Shown piece by piece: positions 1 to 7,058 of a stretch of DNA of 13,445 nucleotides. A model generated the notes under the pieces. It searched no databases. It was not told the origin of the DNA and was given only the letters and a program-made list of their open reading frames with translations. The DNA lies in assembly GCA_028867845.1 (NCBI GenBank), contig JAGWFU010000012.1:1-13445 (forward strand). The letters run 5' to 3'. The position numbers and the translations under genes are program-made. This stretch comes from Microcaldota archaeon (GTDB taxonomy: Archaea > Micrarchaeota > Micrarchaeia > Micrarchaeales > Micrarchaeaceae). The stretch's first letter is position 1. Every line of letters begins with the position of its first letter.

Positions 1-1
1 C

Positions 2-2260
2 AAGGTATCCAACAACACTATACAGTACAACCAGTATTACGGGATAAAGGTCAATGCTACGGGCAATAGCTACCTTACCAACTTCCTCAACGGAACGCCC
101 TCCGCCTTCTACTGCTCTACTTCGGCCAGCTTCCCCGGAAGCTCATTTGTCTCGGGCAACATATGCACCAACAGCACAGGCTGCGGATTCCTATCCTGCA
201 AGGGCCAGAACACTCCGGCCAACCTATCCCAGATCAAGCTCGGCAGCACAGTAACTGGCTGCGGCTCGATAAACAGCCCCGGCACCTACTCGGTAGCGGG
301 CAACATAGACATGGGCACGTACTCCAACGTATCCAACCCTGCCACTGTGTATGACAACGTAAGGTGCATAGACATAGCGGCCAGCGACGTCATTCTCAAC
401 TGCGGCGGCCATACGATGACACACGGAAGCTACGCTATATACTCCTCAGGCCAATTCAACGTTACTGTGGAGAACTGCAGGATAACCAACTTCAACACAG
501 GGATCTCGTTCCTCAACGTGAGCGAGTCGCTGATAAAAAACGTCTCGGTCGTGAACGCATCCCAGGCTGGCATAAGCCTAACCAACACTACGGCTGTCTC
601 GGTACAGAACAATACCGCCACATCAGGCAACCTCGGAATGTTCATATCCAACTCAGCATCTGACGTGATAGGCAATCCTGTGATGTCCAAGAACCAGTAC
701 GGCGTGTACGTATCCTCATCACTCGGCAACATATTCCAGGGCGGCTCTGCGCTCAACAACACCAACTACGATGTCTATGCAACATCTAACTCCGCCAATG
801 AGAGCTACAACATAATGCAGGGCACCACCTGCGGTCTCACCAACGCACAGTGGGCCACATGTACGATAAAGAAGGGCGCGCTGCTTGCTTACTATCCGAT
901 AACTGGCTGCGGAGCAATAGTCCACTCAGGCAACTACTCCCTTACATCCAACGTCGTCGGCGCGCAGCCCAACTGCATAAACGTGACATCGAGCAATGTG
1001 GCGCTTAACTGCCACGGCAATACGATAAACGGCCTTGGCACCACGCCAGGCGCGATATTGAGGATAAACGGCAGGAGCAATGTTACTGTCTCAAACTGCA
1101 AGTTCTATGGGCTCAAGACATCGGTCAACGTCACCAACTCCTCTGACGTCTTCTTCAGCAGCATCACCTCCTCGAGCAACGCCTACGGCCTCCGCTTCAG
1201 CAACGTCACCGCCGGCTACCTCGAGTACGGGCTGGTTACAGGGGCCAACAACGCCACGGTATACATGAACAACGTCAGCTACTTCAGCCTTAACCACATG
1301 AACCTCACATACGCCGGCAACGTCGGCGTAGGCATAGAGATGATAAACTCCAGGCACAACACCGTGGAGTACAACAACGGGCTATCCAACTACATAGGCC
1401 TGCAGCTCAGCGGCAACTCGGGGAACAACACCGTAAGCAACAACACGATGTCGCTCGACAACGGTTATGACTACATCTGCAACGGCAACTCGGGGGTGAA
1501 CGCCGAGCTCGGTGGGATCAACTACGGCACCACCAAGAGCGGGTGCAAGTGGCTCGCCGCGATACCTTTGCCCGTCAACCCTATCGGCTGCGCCCTGATT
1601 TCTGAACCGGACACAGTGCTCCTCACAACTGACGCCGCATACGGATTCGGCTCAACCTGCTTCAGCGTGCTCGCCAACGACACCACCATAAACTGCAACG
1701 GCCACACAGTGATAGCCACACACGGCGGCACGCTCGCATACTTCCAGGGCTCTCACAACAGCAAGCTGTTGAACTGCGTGCTCAAAGGCTTCTCAAACCC
1801 GATTCTGGCCACAAACTCCACTTCGATAACCCTGCTGAACAACACCATATCTATACAGAACCAGACCTCTGGCCTAGCCGCAATAACCATGCTTAACACC
1901 CAGAGCTCGCAGATCCAGGCCAACAACGTAACTGCGCCCTATCTGGGCATAAACTTCGTGGGCGGTTCGTCGGGCTCAATACTCAACAACATCGTTGGAG
2001 GCGCCAGGTACGCCTATGAGGTCAACAACGCGACCTCGGTCACGGTGAAGAACAACACCGCCTTCAACAGCTACACGGGCATCTCATTCATAAACTCCAA
2101 CAGCGATCCGGTCTCGCTCAACAACATGGCATCCGGCGTAACTACGGGCATGTCTTGCTCCGCATCATCGCAGTCCAACGTAGACCTTGGAGGCAATATA
2201 TGCTCTATGCAGAGCGGCTGCTCGTGGATAAGGAGCTCTTCGTCCACCTGCCCCACCTGA
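2..2260 (+). CDS. Large surface protein with tandem beta-helix modules, 5' end outside the window
   Basis: The reading frame is open from the first bases of the window to TGA at 2258-2260, so at least 752 residues are present and the N-terminus is missing. The protein is Asn/Ser/Thr/Gly-rich, with repeated short NNT/NxS steps and the 'SNVTVxNCxF' rhythm typical of right-handed parallel beta-helix (PbH1/NosD-like) proteins. Three homologous modules of about 215-227 residues begin at Gly-Cys pairs encoded at about 257, 905 and 1586. Each opens with GCGSI, GCGAI or GCALI and then carries a Cys-rich 'xNCxGHT/xNCHGN' signature; a module preceding 257 is only partly seen. Modules are joined by Cys-rich linkers (about 113-260, 830-910, 1478-1590, 2156-2250). 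Many N-glycosylation sequons and almost no charged residues argue for an extracellular or cell-wall location. There is no C-terminal transmembrane anchor; the protein ends on a Cys-containing linker. Function is unknown; adhesin or S-layer-associated protein is inference. Confidence 0.85.
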   Translation, partial: KVSNNTIQYNQYYGIKVNATGNSYLTNFLNGTPSAFYCSTSASFPGSSFVSGNICTNSTGCGFLSCKGQNTPANLSQIKLGSTVTGCGSINSPGTYSVAGNIDMGTYSNVSNPATVYDNVRCIDIAASDVILNCGGHTMTHGSYAIYSSGQFNVTVENCRITNFNTGISFLNVSESLIKNVSVVNASQAGISLTNTTAVSVQNNTATSGNLGMFISNSASDVIGNPVMSKNQYGVYVSSSLGNIFQGGSALNNTNYDVYATSNSANESYNIMQGTTCGLTNAQWATCTIKKGALLAYYPITGCGAIVHSGNYSLTSNVVGAQPNCINVTSSNVALNCHGNTINGLGTTPGAILRINGRSNVTVSNCKFYGLKTSVNVTNSSDVFFSSITSSSNAYGLRFSNVTAGYLEYGLVTGANNATVYMNNVSYFSLNHMNLTYAGNVGVGIEMINSRHNTVEYNNGLSNYIGLQLSGNSGNNTVSNNTMSLDNGYDYICNGNSGVNAELGGINYGTTKSGCKWLAAIPLPVNPIGCALISEPDTVLLTTDAAYGFGSTCFSVLANDTTINCNGHTVIATHGGTLAYFQGSHNSKLLNCVLKGFSNPILATNSTSITLLNNTISIQNQTSGLAAITMLNTQSSQIQANNVTAPYLGINFVGGSSGSILNNIVGGARYAYEVNNATSVTVKNNTAFNSYTGISFINSNSDPVSLNNMASGVTTGMSCSASSQSNVDLGGNICSMQSGCSWIRSSSSTCPT

Positions 2261-2289
2261 CTGCGGCTCAAGCTCAAACAGTGTGACAT

Positions 2290-4065
2290 ATGCAGTTCTC
2301 CAAGCTGGTTGATTCTTACGAGAAGCTTGAGGCGGTCTCATCTCGGCTCAAGATGATAGAGATACTCACTGAGGTGCTGAAGGAATCGGGTAAGGGAGAG
2401 ATATCCAAGATAGTGTACATGACCCAGGGCACCCTACTTCCTGCTTTCGAAGGCGCTGAGTTCGGTGTAGCTGAGAAACTAGTTGAAGAGGCGATAGCCG
2501 TAGCAACAGGCTTCACCAAGGAGCAGGTTGATGCTGACTTCAAGAAGACCGGCGACCTCGGGCTCACGGCGCAGAGGATGCGTGAGAACTCCAAGCTGAA
2601 GAGCATGCGGGCAAGGAGCAACACTGTCTCGGACGTCTACGACACGATGAGAAAGGTGGCTGCCACCAGTGGACAGGGGAGCAAGGAGGGCAAGATAACC
2701 CTTCTTGCCAACATGTTTGCATCAGCCACGCCTGCCGAGGCTAAGTACATAGCGAGATACCCTCTGGGCCAGCTCAGGCTTGGCGTAGGGGACGCAACCA
2801 TACTCGAGGCCCTCTCTGCAATGTCGACAGGCAACAGGGAGTCCAAGTCCATGCTCGAAGAGGCTTACAACATATGCAGCGACCTTGGCGAGGTAGCCGA
2901 GACGCTTCTGGAGGGCGGGGTAGAAGCGATTAAGTCGATGCGCGTCTCAGTTTTCAAGCCTATAAGGCCAGCGCTCGCGGAGAGGCTGCCAACCGCAGAG
3001 CAGATACTCGAGCGAATGAACGGGATGGCTGCGGTGGAGCACAAGTATGACGGTTTCAGGCTGCAAGTGCACAAGAGCGGGAAGAAGGTGAGGCTGTTCT
3101 CCAGGAGGCTAGAGGACGTCACTGATATGTTCCCAGACATAATAGCCGCTACTCTGGCAGAGGTAAAGGACGAGAAGATAATATTCGAGGGCGAGGCAAT
3201 CGCCTACAACGAGGCGACTAAGGAGTTCCTGCCGTTCCAGGAGACCATCCAGAGGAAGAGGAAGCACGGCATAGCTGAGAAGGCGGAGGAGCTGCCGCTG
3301 CACCTCTTTGCATTCGACCTCATGTACCTCGGCAACAAAGACTGGTTGAAAGAGCCATACAAGAAAAGGAGGGCAGAGCTAGAGAAGATACTATCTAAGG
3401 GAAAGAGGATAATCCCCACCACCAAGATAATAACCAAGTCGCCTAAGGAGCTCGAGAGCTTCTTCGAGGAGGCGATAGAAGAGGGGCTTGAGGGCATAAT
3501 GACAAAGGACCTTGAGGCGCCGTACATTGCCGGAGCTAGGAAGTTCTCATGGATAAAGCTCAAGAGAAGCTACAAGGGCGAGCTTTCCGATACTGTTGAC
3601 CTGGTCATAATCGGCTACTTCCTTGGCAAGGGCAGCAGGGCAGAGTTCAAGTTTGGTGGGCTTCTAGGAGCTGTTTACAACGAAAAGAGGGACATGTTTG
3701 AAACAGTATCTAGGATAGGGTCTGGATTCACAGAGGTACAGATGACAGAGCTTGAAAAGCTTCTCGGGAAGACAAAGACCAAGACAAAGCCCGCGAGAGT
3801 CGATGCCGTAGTCGAGCCTGACTTTTGGGTGTACCCAAAGTACGTAGTCACAGTAATGGCGGACGAGATAACAAAGTCGCCGACTCACACCTGCGGCAGG
3901 GAGAAGCAGAAGGACGGCACCGAAGTGGGCTACGCCCTCAGATTCCCGAGGCTGGTAGGAGATACAGCAATTAGGCAGGACAAGTCACCGGAGGAGGCAA
4001 CCACAACTAAGGAGATAATTGAGATGTATGGCCAGCAGAAGAAGGTTGGTGTCAAAGAGAGCTGA
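2290..4065 (+). CDS. lig: ATP-dependent DNA ligase (archaeal LigI type)
   Basis: This 591-residue protein has the usual length and full domain order of archaeal DNA ligases. It seals nicks between Okazaki fragments and in repair, first forming a lysyl-AMP intermediate. Residues 1-200 form the N-terminal DNA-binding helical domain. The nucleotidyltransferase domain holds motif I KYDG at 252-255 (K252 is the AMP-accepting lysine), SRRLEDVT at 271-278, motif III FEGEAIAY at 299-306, motif IIIa FAFDLMYL at 340-347, motif IV EGIMTKDL at 401-408 and motif V WIKLKRSY at 421-428. The OB-fold domain ends with motif VI, RFPR at 551-554 followed by R562-x-DK. All catalytic motifs look intact. ATG at 2290 gives the canonical MQFSKL-type ligase N-terminus and leaves a 29-nt gap after the beta-helix gene; no convincing Shine-Dalgarno is seen. 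The stop lies 4 bp from the stop of a convergent regulator gene. Confidence 0.97.
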   Translation: MQFSKLVDSYEKLEAVSSRLKMIEILTEVLKESGKGEISKIVYMTQGTLLPAFEGAEFGVAEKLVEEAIAVATGFTKEQVDADFKKTGDLGLTAQRMRENSKLKSMRARSNTVSDVYDTMRKVAATSGQGSKEGKITLLANMFASATPAEAKYIARYPLGQLRLGVGDATILEALSAMSTGNRESKSMLEEAYNICSDLGEVAETLLEGGVEAIKSMRVSVFKPIRPALAERLPTAEQILERMNGMAAVEHKYDGFRLQVHKSGKKVRLFSRRLEDVTDMFPDIIAATLAEVKDEKIIFEGEAIAYNEATKEFLPFQETIQRKRKHGIAEKAEELPLHLFAFDLMYLGNKDWLKEPYKKRRAELEKILSKGKRIIPTTKIITKSPKELESFFEEAIEEGLEGIMTKDLEAPYIAGARKFSWIKLKRSYKGELSDTVDLVIIGYFLGKGSRAEFKFGGLLGAVYNEKRDMFETVSRIGSGFTEVQMTELEKLLGKTKTKTKPARVDAVVEPDFWVYPKYVVTVMADEITKSPTHTCGREKQKDGTEVGYALRFPRLVGDTAIRQDKSPEEATTTKEIIEMYGQQKKVGVKES

Positions 4066-4069
4066 TTAG

Positions 4070-4396
4070 TTAGATCTGCCTGACGTTCTCTATTATTTTA
4101 GAAAACTTCTGGACGCTCTTGACTATCTCTTTTACCCTAGGGTTGAGTCTGTATCCTAAGCCGTAGCCCTTCTCGGTCCTTATGTGCGTCGGCTGTATCA
4201 CGTTGAGGTCAAGTGAGAGCTCCCTCAGTGTTATGATTAGCGTCTTCCTTGTGAACTTCTTCTCTAATATCGCGTAGAGTTCTCTTGTGGTCCTCGGCGA
4301 CTTCTGCAACAGTAGGGACATTACGGCGTAGTTGGGCCTGCTTATTACCTTCCTCAGAGCCCAAATCTCATCCCTCTCTTTCTCTTTTCTTACCAT
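4070..4396 (-). CDS. Small winged-helix DNA-binding regulator
   Basis: This is a 108-residue basic protein. Residues about 20-67 form three helices in helix-turn-helix order: 'NYAVMSLLLQKSP' as the first helix, then 'TTRELYAILEKKF' and 'TRKTLIITLRELS', the likely recognition helix. A Gly/Tyr-rich wing follows ('EKGYGLGYRLNP', about 75-86), then a C-terminal amphipathic helix that could dimerise. That layout matches archaeal ArsR/PadR-like winged-helix regulators; the exact family cannot be fixed by eye. No metal-binding Cys/His set is visible. It is transcribed divergently from the pilus ATPase gene and converges on the ligase, ending 4 bp from it. A TATA-like element 22-30 bp upstream of the ATG suggests leaderless transcription. 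Its position beside a palindrome in the ATPase promoter suggests control of the pilus cluster, which is inference. Confidence 0.8.
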   Translation of the reverse strand: MVRKEKERDEIWALRKVISRPNYAVMSLLLQKSPRTTRELYAILEKKFTRKTLIITLRELSLDLNVIQPTHIRTEKGYGLGYRLNPRVKEIVKSVQKFSKIIENVRQI

Positions 4397-4417
4397 GGAT
4401 ATATACTCGCAATAAAG

Positions 4418-4426
4418 CTTTAAAAA
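4418..4426 (-). promoter_or_regulatory. TATA-box promoter of the winged-helix regulator gene
   Basis: Read on the minus strand the element is TTTTTAAAG, centred about 26 nt upstream of the regulator's start codon at 4396. That is the archaeal TATA-to-start-site distance for a leaderless transcript. The assignment rests on composition and spacing only. Confidence 0.45.
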
Positions 4427-4526
4427 CGTATCGCAAGCCTTTTACGGCGACGCACATATGTTTATCGTCTTCACTAGTTGTGGTGCCTGCCGCAACACCT
4501 TTACTCTTACACATCTTATACGAAGG

Positions 4527-4539
4527 TATATATATTTTA
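4527..4539 (+). promoter_or_regulatory. TATA-box promoter of the pilus cluster
   Basis: TATATATATTTTA preceded by GAAGG (BRE-like position) is the most AT-rich stretch of the 4397-4586 intergenic region. With the usual 25-nt spacing transcription would begin near 4555, leaving a leader of about 30 nt before the ATPase start at 4587. A weak GGT-type ribosome site at most precedes that start. Confidence 0.6.
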
Positions 4540-4549
4540 CTTAAGTAAA
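4536..4549. promoter_or_regulatory. Perfect 14-bp palindrome, candidate operator
   Basis: TTTACTTAAGTAAA is a perfect inverted repeat. It overlaps the 3' edge of the TATA element and ends just before the expected start site of the pilus cluster. A protein bound here should block TBP/TFB or RNA polymerase. The divergent winged-helix protein encoded at 4070-4396 is the nearest candidate ligand; that link is inference. Confidence 0.5.
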
Positions 4550-4586
4550 TAGTAGTGCAGCCTTGTAACGGTTGTGGTAATGCGAT

Positions 4587-6107
4587 ATGCTGCGCCAGTT
4601 CAGTGTCCTATTGAAGAGACACCACCAAGTCAAAACTGGCCGAAATGTCGAGCCTCCTCCATCTGGCATGAGCTTCGTAGTGACGGATGACTATCCGACC
4701 AAAGTCTCTGAGGCAAAACCCGATATCTTCTTATCAATAGGGAGTCGCGGCCAGCAGGTCCTCTACTCCATATCAGCTAATCATATTAGCTCAGATATCA
4801 AAACTCTCAATACAATCAAGCGTCAGCTTGTAGAGCTGCTAAAGAACCAACCGTTGTTTCAGTCATATTCTAAAGAGTCGCTGTCTCATGCAAGGTCAAT
4901 CGCGCTCAATATGCTCCAAGTAGTACAGACAAGGGAGAGCAAGGAGCTGCTCTCGTACGTCCTTGCCCACGAAATCGTGGGATACGGTCCTATTAGCATG
5001 CTAATGGACAATTACGGCGAGATAGAGGAGATAGTAATCAACTCCCCTGGCTCCAACATAGGCGTATATCACTCCGCTTACGGTTACTGCACCACCAACC
5101 TTAGGTTCAATGGTGAGCGCGAGTTCAGGTACGTGGTAAATAAGATAGTAGCATATGCCGAGCGGGAGCTCAACTCCTCTAATCCGATAATAGATGCGCA
5201 GCTTTTGGATGGCTCCCGCATTCATGCGCAGTTGAAACCTTACTCGCTCAACGGCCCCATAGCATCCATACGCCTCAACGGAGGAAAACGTATGGATCTA
5301 CGAAAGCTTATGGAGCTGAAGACCGTTTCGCCTGAGCTTCTCGCATATATCTGGCTTGCTATAGACTCCAACCTAAACATAGTGGTATCCGGTGCACCTG
5401 CATCTGGTAAAACTTCTCTACTCATGGCGTTGCACGCACTGGTGCCCAGCTACCAGAGAGTGATAGTCATTGAGGAGGACGTCAATGAGCTCAGATACAG
5501 CAGCTCCATTAATGTAGTGTCGTTGCAAGGGTCCTCTATTCTCGGCAGAACAAACCTTCGCGACCAAATAATTAACTCGCTGCACTTGAGGCCCGACAGA
5601 CTTATAGTTGGAGAAGTGCGCGGGAGTGAGACTAGAGAAGTGCTTTCAGGTTCCAACCTTGGCATACCATTCATGACCACCATGCACAGCAACGGAAGCG
5701 GGCAGGCACTTATAGATCGCCTACGCTCAAAGCCAATGAGTGTGGAAGAGCAGCTCATATCGATGCTAGATGTCTCAGTGTTCATGAGACAGAGGGACAT
5801 AAAACATAGAGTCGCAGAGCAGCTAACAGAGTATCTCTGGCTCTCCAGGGGGGAGATTGGCATGGAAGAGGCTGGTGCGGTGGAGAACACGTATAAGGTT
5901 CAGGAGATTCCAGTCTCGGGTCCATTCGATAACGCTCTGCTGCAGCGCTCTAAGGTAATACAATCGTACTCATCACATATGAGAGTAACTCAGGCAGCAA
6001 CAGTAAAGGAGTTTAAGAAGCGCGCAACTTTCCTAAAAGCCCTTCTTGAGTCCGGCGGAGGCGTATCTGCTGAAGACTACCTAGAGAAGTTCGGCGAGAT
6101 AAAATGA
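4587..6107 (+). CDS. Type II/IV secretion (pilus assembly) ATPase, TadA/GspE/FlaI-like
   Basis: This 506-residue cytoplasmic hexameric ATPase family member powers pilin extrusion by turning the membrane platform. An N-terminal domain (about 100-235) ends in 'IIDAQLLDGSRIHAQL'-type sequence shared by the family. The motor domain carries Walker A GAPASGKT at 269-276 (K275), an Asp-box-like VIVIEEDVNEL at 293-301, Walker B LIVGEVRG at 339-346 (E343) and a His-box TTMHSNGSG at 364-372. No zinc-binding tetracysteine is present. An in-frame TAA at 4578-4580 limits the start; ATG 4587 is the first available, with Met28 (4668) as an alternative. It is the first gene of the pilus cluster and the only ATPase, with no PilT-like retraction partner in the window. 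It is separated from the next protein gene by 213 nt that hold a tRNA. An assembly ATPase is the firm call; whether it serves pili or another filament is inferred from the pilins downstream. Confidence 0.93.
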   Translation: MLRQFSVLLKRHHQVKTGRNVEPPPSGMSFVVTDDYPTKVSEAKPDIFLSIGSRGQQVLYSISANHISSDIKTLNTIKRQLVELLKNQPLFQSYSKESLSHARSIALNMLQVVQTRESKELLSYVLAHEIVGYGPISMLMDNYGEIEEIVINSPGSNIGVYHSAYGYCTTNLRFNGEREFRYVVNKIVAYAERELNSSNPIIDAQLLDGSRIHAQLKPYSLNGPIASIRLNGGKRMDLRKLMELKTVSPELLAYIWLAIDSNLNIVVSGAPASGKTSLLMALHALVPSYQRVIVIEEDVNELRYSSSINVVSLQGSSILGRTNLRDQIINSLHLRPDRLIVGEVRGSETREVLSGSNLGIPFMTTMHSNGSGQALIDRLRSKPMSVEEQLISMLDVSVFMRQRDIKHRVAEQLTEYLWLSRGEIGMEEAGAVENTYKVQEIPVSGPFDNALLQRSKVIQSYSSHMRVTQAATVKEFKKRATFLKALLESGGGVSAEDYLEKFGEIK

Positions 6108-6200
6108 GCACGATACTGCATATTACGGGACTGTGCCCATTTTATGCCCAGAGGCTACTCATAACAGATTCTAACTCTTACTTAGAAGAAAAACAAGCAT

Positions 6201-6283
6201 GCCGCTGTCGCATAGTGGTATTGCAGCCGGTTTACAACCGGCATCCGGGCACGGATTTGCGGGTTCGATTCCCGCCAGCGGCG
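6201..6283 (+). tRNA. tRNA-Val(TAC)-like gene with an abnormal 16-nt variable region
   Basis: The cloverleaf was folded by hand. The acceptor stem is GCCGCTG with CAGCGGC (6201-6207/6276-6282, seven perfect pairs). The D arm spans 6210-6224 with a three-pair stem and GG in the loop. The anticodon stem is GCCGG/CCGGC (6226-6230/6238-6242) with loop TTTACAA, giving anticodon TAC at 6233-6235 (Val). The T stem is GCGGG/CCCGC with loop TTCGATT at 6264-6270. The discriminator is G at 6283 and no CCA is encoded. The stretch between anticodon and T stems (6243-6258) is 16 nt, not the usual 4-5, and contains a perfect 5-pair hairpin ATCCG-GGCA-CGGAT. It is either a class II-like variable arm or a small non-canonical intron. 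The gene lies inside the pilus cluster and no strong promoter precedes it. Confidence 0.8.
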
Positions 6284-6287
6284 AAAG

Positions 6288-6301
6288 GGGGCGAAAGCCC
6301 C
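6288..6301 (+). other. GNRA-tetraloop hairpin between the tRNA and the membrane platform gene
   Basis: GGGGC-GAAA-GCCCC forms a 5-pair GC stem closed by a GAAA tetraloop, starting 5 nt after the tRNA's discriminator base. It is followed by TTCTAATAAG, without the long T run expected of an archaeal terminator. It could help release the tRNA 3' end, act as weak attenuation, or stabilise the downstream mRNA 5' end. Confidence 0.5.
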
Positions 6302-6320
6302 TTCTAATAAGTGTTTAGGG

Positions 6321-7058
6321 ATGAAAATATTTAAATCTTTCTCAATCGGCGGCGTTTCGTTCGACGTTTTCTATCTGCTTGCAGCAGTCGGTGTAATATA
6401 CTCCGTATCTGGCGTCCCCTCTGCAGCATACGCATCTATGGTAGGAATTCCGCTCACCACGATAGTGATGACCTACGAGACAAGGCTGCTTCGCAAGAGA
6501 GCCGAAATTCGTGAACAAAACACGGTCATATCCGCCCTCTCCACGATCTACTCTGGGATGATGCATAGTAGGAAGCCGCTCCTTTACTCATTAGACAAGG
6601 CTATCGAGTCTATGAATCCGAAGCTTACTCCTGTATCCCATATGGCGTTCTTAGAGACTGCCCAAAGGATGCGACTGGGTCAGGATTTCGATGAGGCGGT
6701 TCAGCTGCTTAGGCAGAGCGGCAATTGGCCCTGCCTCTCACCTCTCTATGAGTTTGCAGGCGACTACAGGGACGGGATTGACCCTACAGTCTCGTTGAAG
6801 GGCGTAATTGACGACTTCCGTGCCAAGAGAAGGTCGGAGTCTGAGAAGAGGATATCTAGCGTACAGCGCCAGGTCACGGTGAGCATGGCACTAGGCACCA
6901 TAGCGCCCTCCTTCCTTATATTCGTCTTCGTTGGCTACTCCATAGTCTACTACTCGCAGCTTCAGTACCTGCTCTTTGCGGTCTCGCTGCTTCTTGCACT
7001 GCCCTGCGCCTACTCTGTGCTCAGGGCGAGCATAGCTGGTTCCGATGAGACAGGATAA
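6321..7058 (+). CDS. TadB/TadC-like (GspF domain) pilus membrane platform protein, first copy
   Basis: This 245-residue integral membrane protein has the GspF/TadC plan: two N-terminal membrane segments (about 14-31 and 36-52), a charged helical cytoplasmic domain (about 53-186) and two C-terminal segments (about 187-211 and 214-235). The central part holds 'ISALSTIYSGMMHSRKPLLYSLDKA' and 'VISLKGVIDDF'-like patterns typical of the family, in which this domain contacts the assembly ATPase. It carries one GspF domain only, whereas archaellum FlaJ and many archaeal PilC proteins fuse two. ATG 6321 is preceded by AGGG directly against the start and by no clear TATA box, so it is probably read from an upstream promoter through the tRNA. 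It overlaps the next gene by 14 nt, so the two are likely translationally coupled. Confidence 0.85.
   Translation: MKIFKSFSIGGVSFDVFYLLAAVGVIYSVSGVPSAAYASMVGIPLTTIVMTYETRLLRKRAEIREQNTVISALSTIYSGMMHSRKPLLYSLDKAIESMNPKLTPVSHMAFLETAQRMRLGQDFDEAVQLLRQSGNWPCLSPLYEFAGDYRDGIDPTVSLKGVIDDFRAKRRSESEKRISSVQRQVTVSMALGTIAPSFLIFVFVGYSIVYYSQLQYLLFAVSLLLALPCAYSVLRASIAGSDETG

Noticed and set aside
4458..4544. 28-codon frame with a SCGAC segment that resembles a thioredoxin-like CxxC start
   Set aside because: Too short for any redox fold, ends inside the palindrome, lies across the pilus promoter, and has no ribosome site; probably chance.
4285..4548. 87-codon plus-strand frame over the regulator gene and intergenic region
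   Set aside because: Mostly antisense to the winged-helix gene, low-complexity composition, crosses both promoters.
5450..5890. 146-codon minus-strand frame inside the ATPase gene
   Set aside because: Antisense to the Walker B and His-box coding region; Ser/Leu-rich and without recognisable features.
6104..6307. 67-codon frame starting in an ATGA overlap with the ATPase stop
   Set aside because: Its second half reads straight through the tRNA at 6201-6283 and the hairpin; it has no family-like features.
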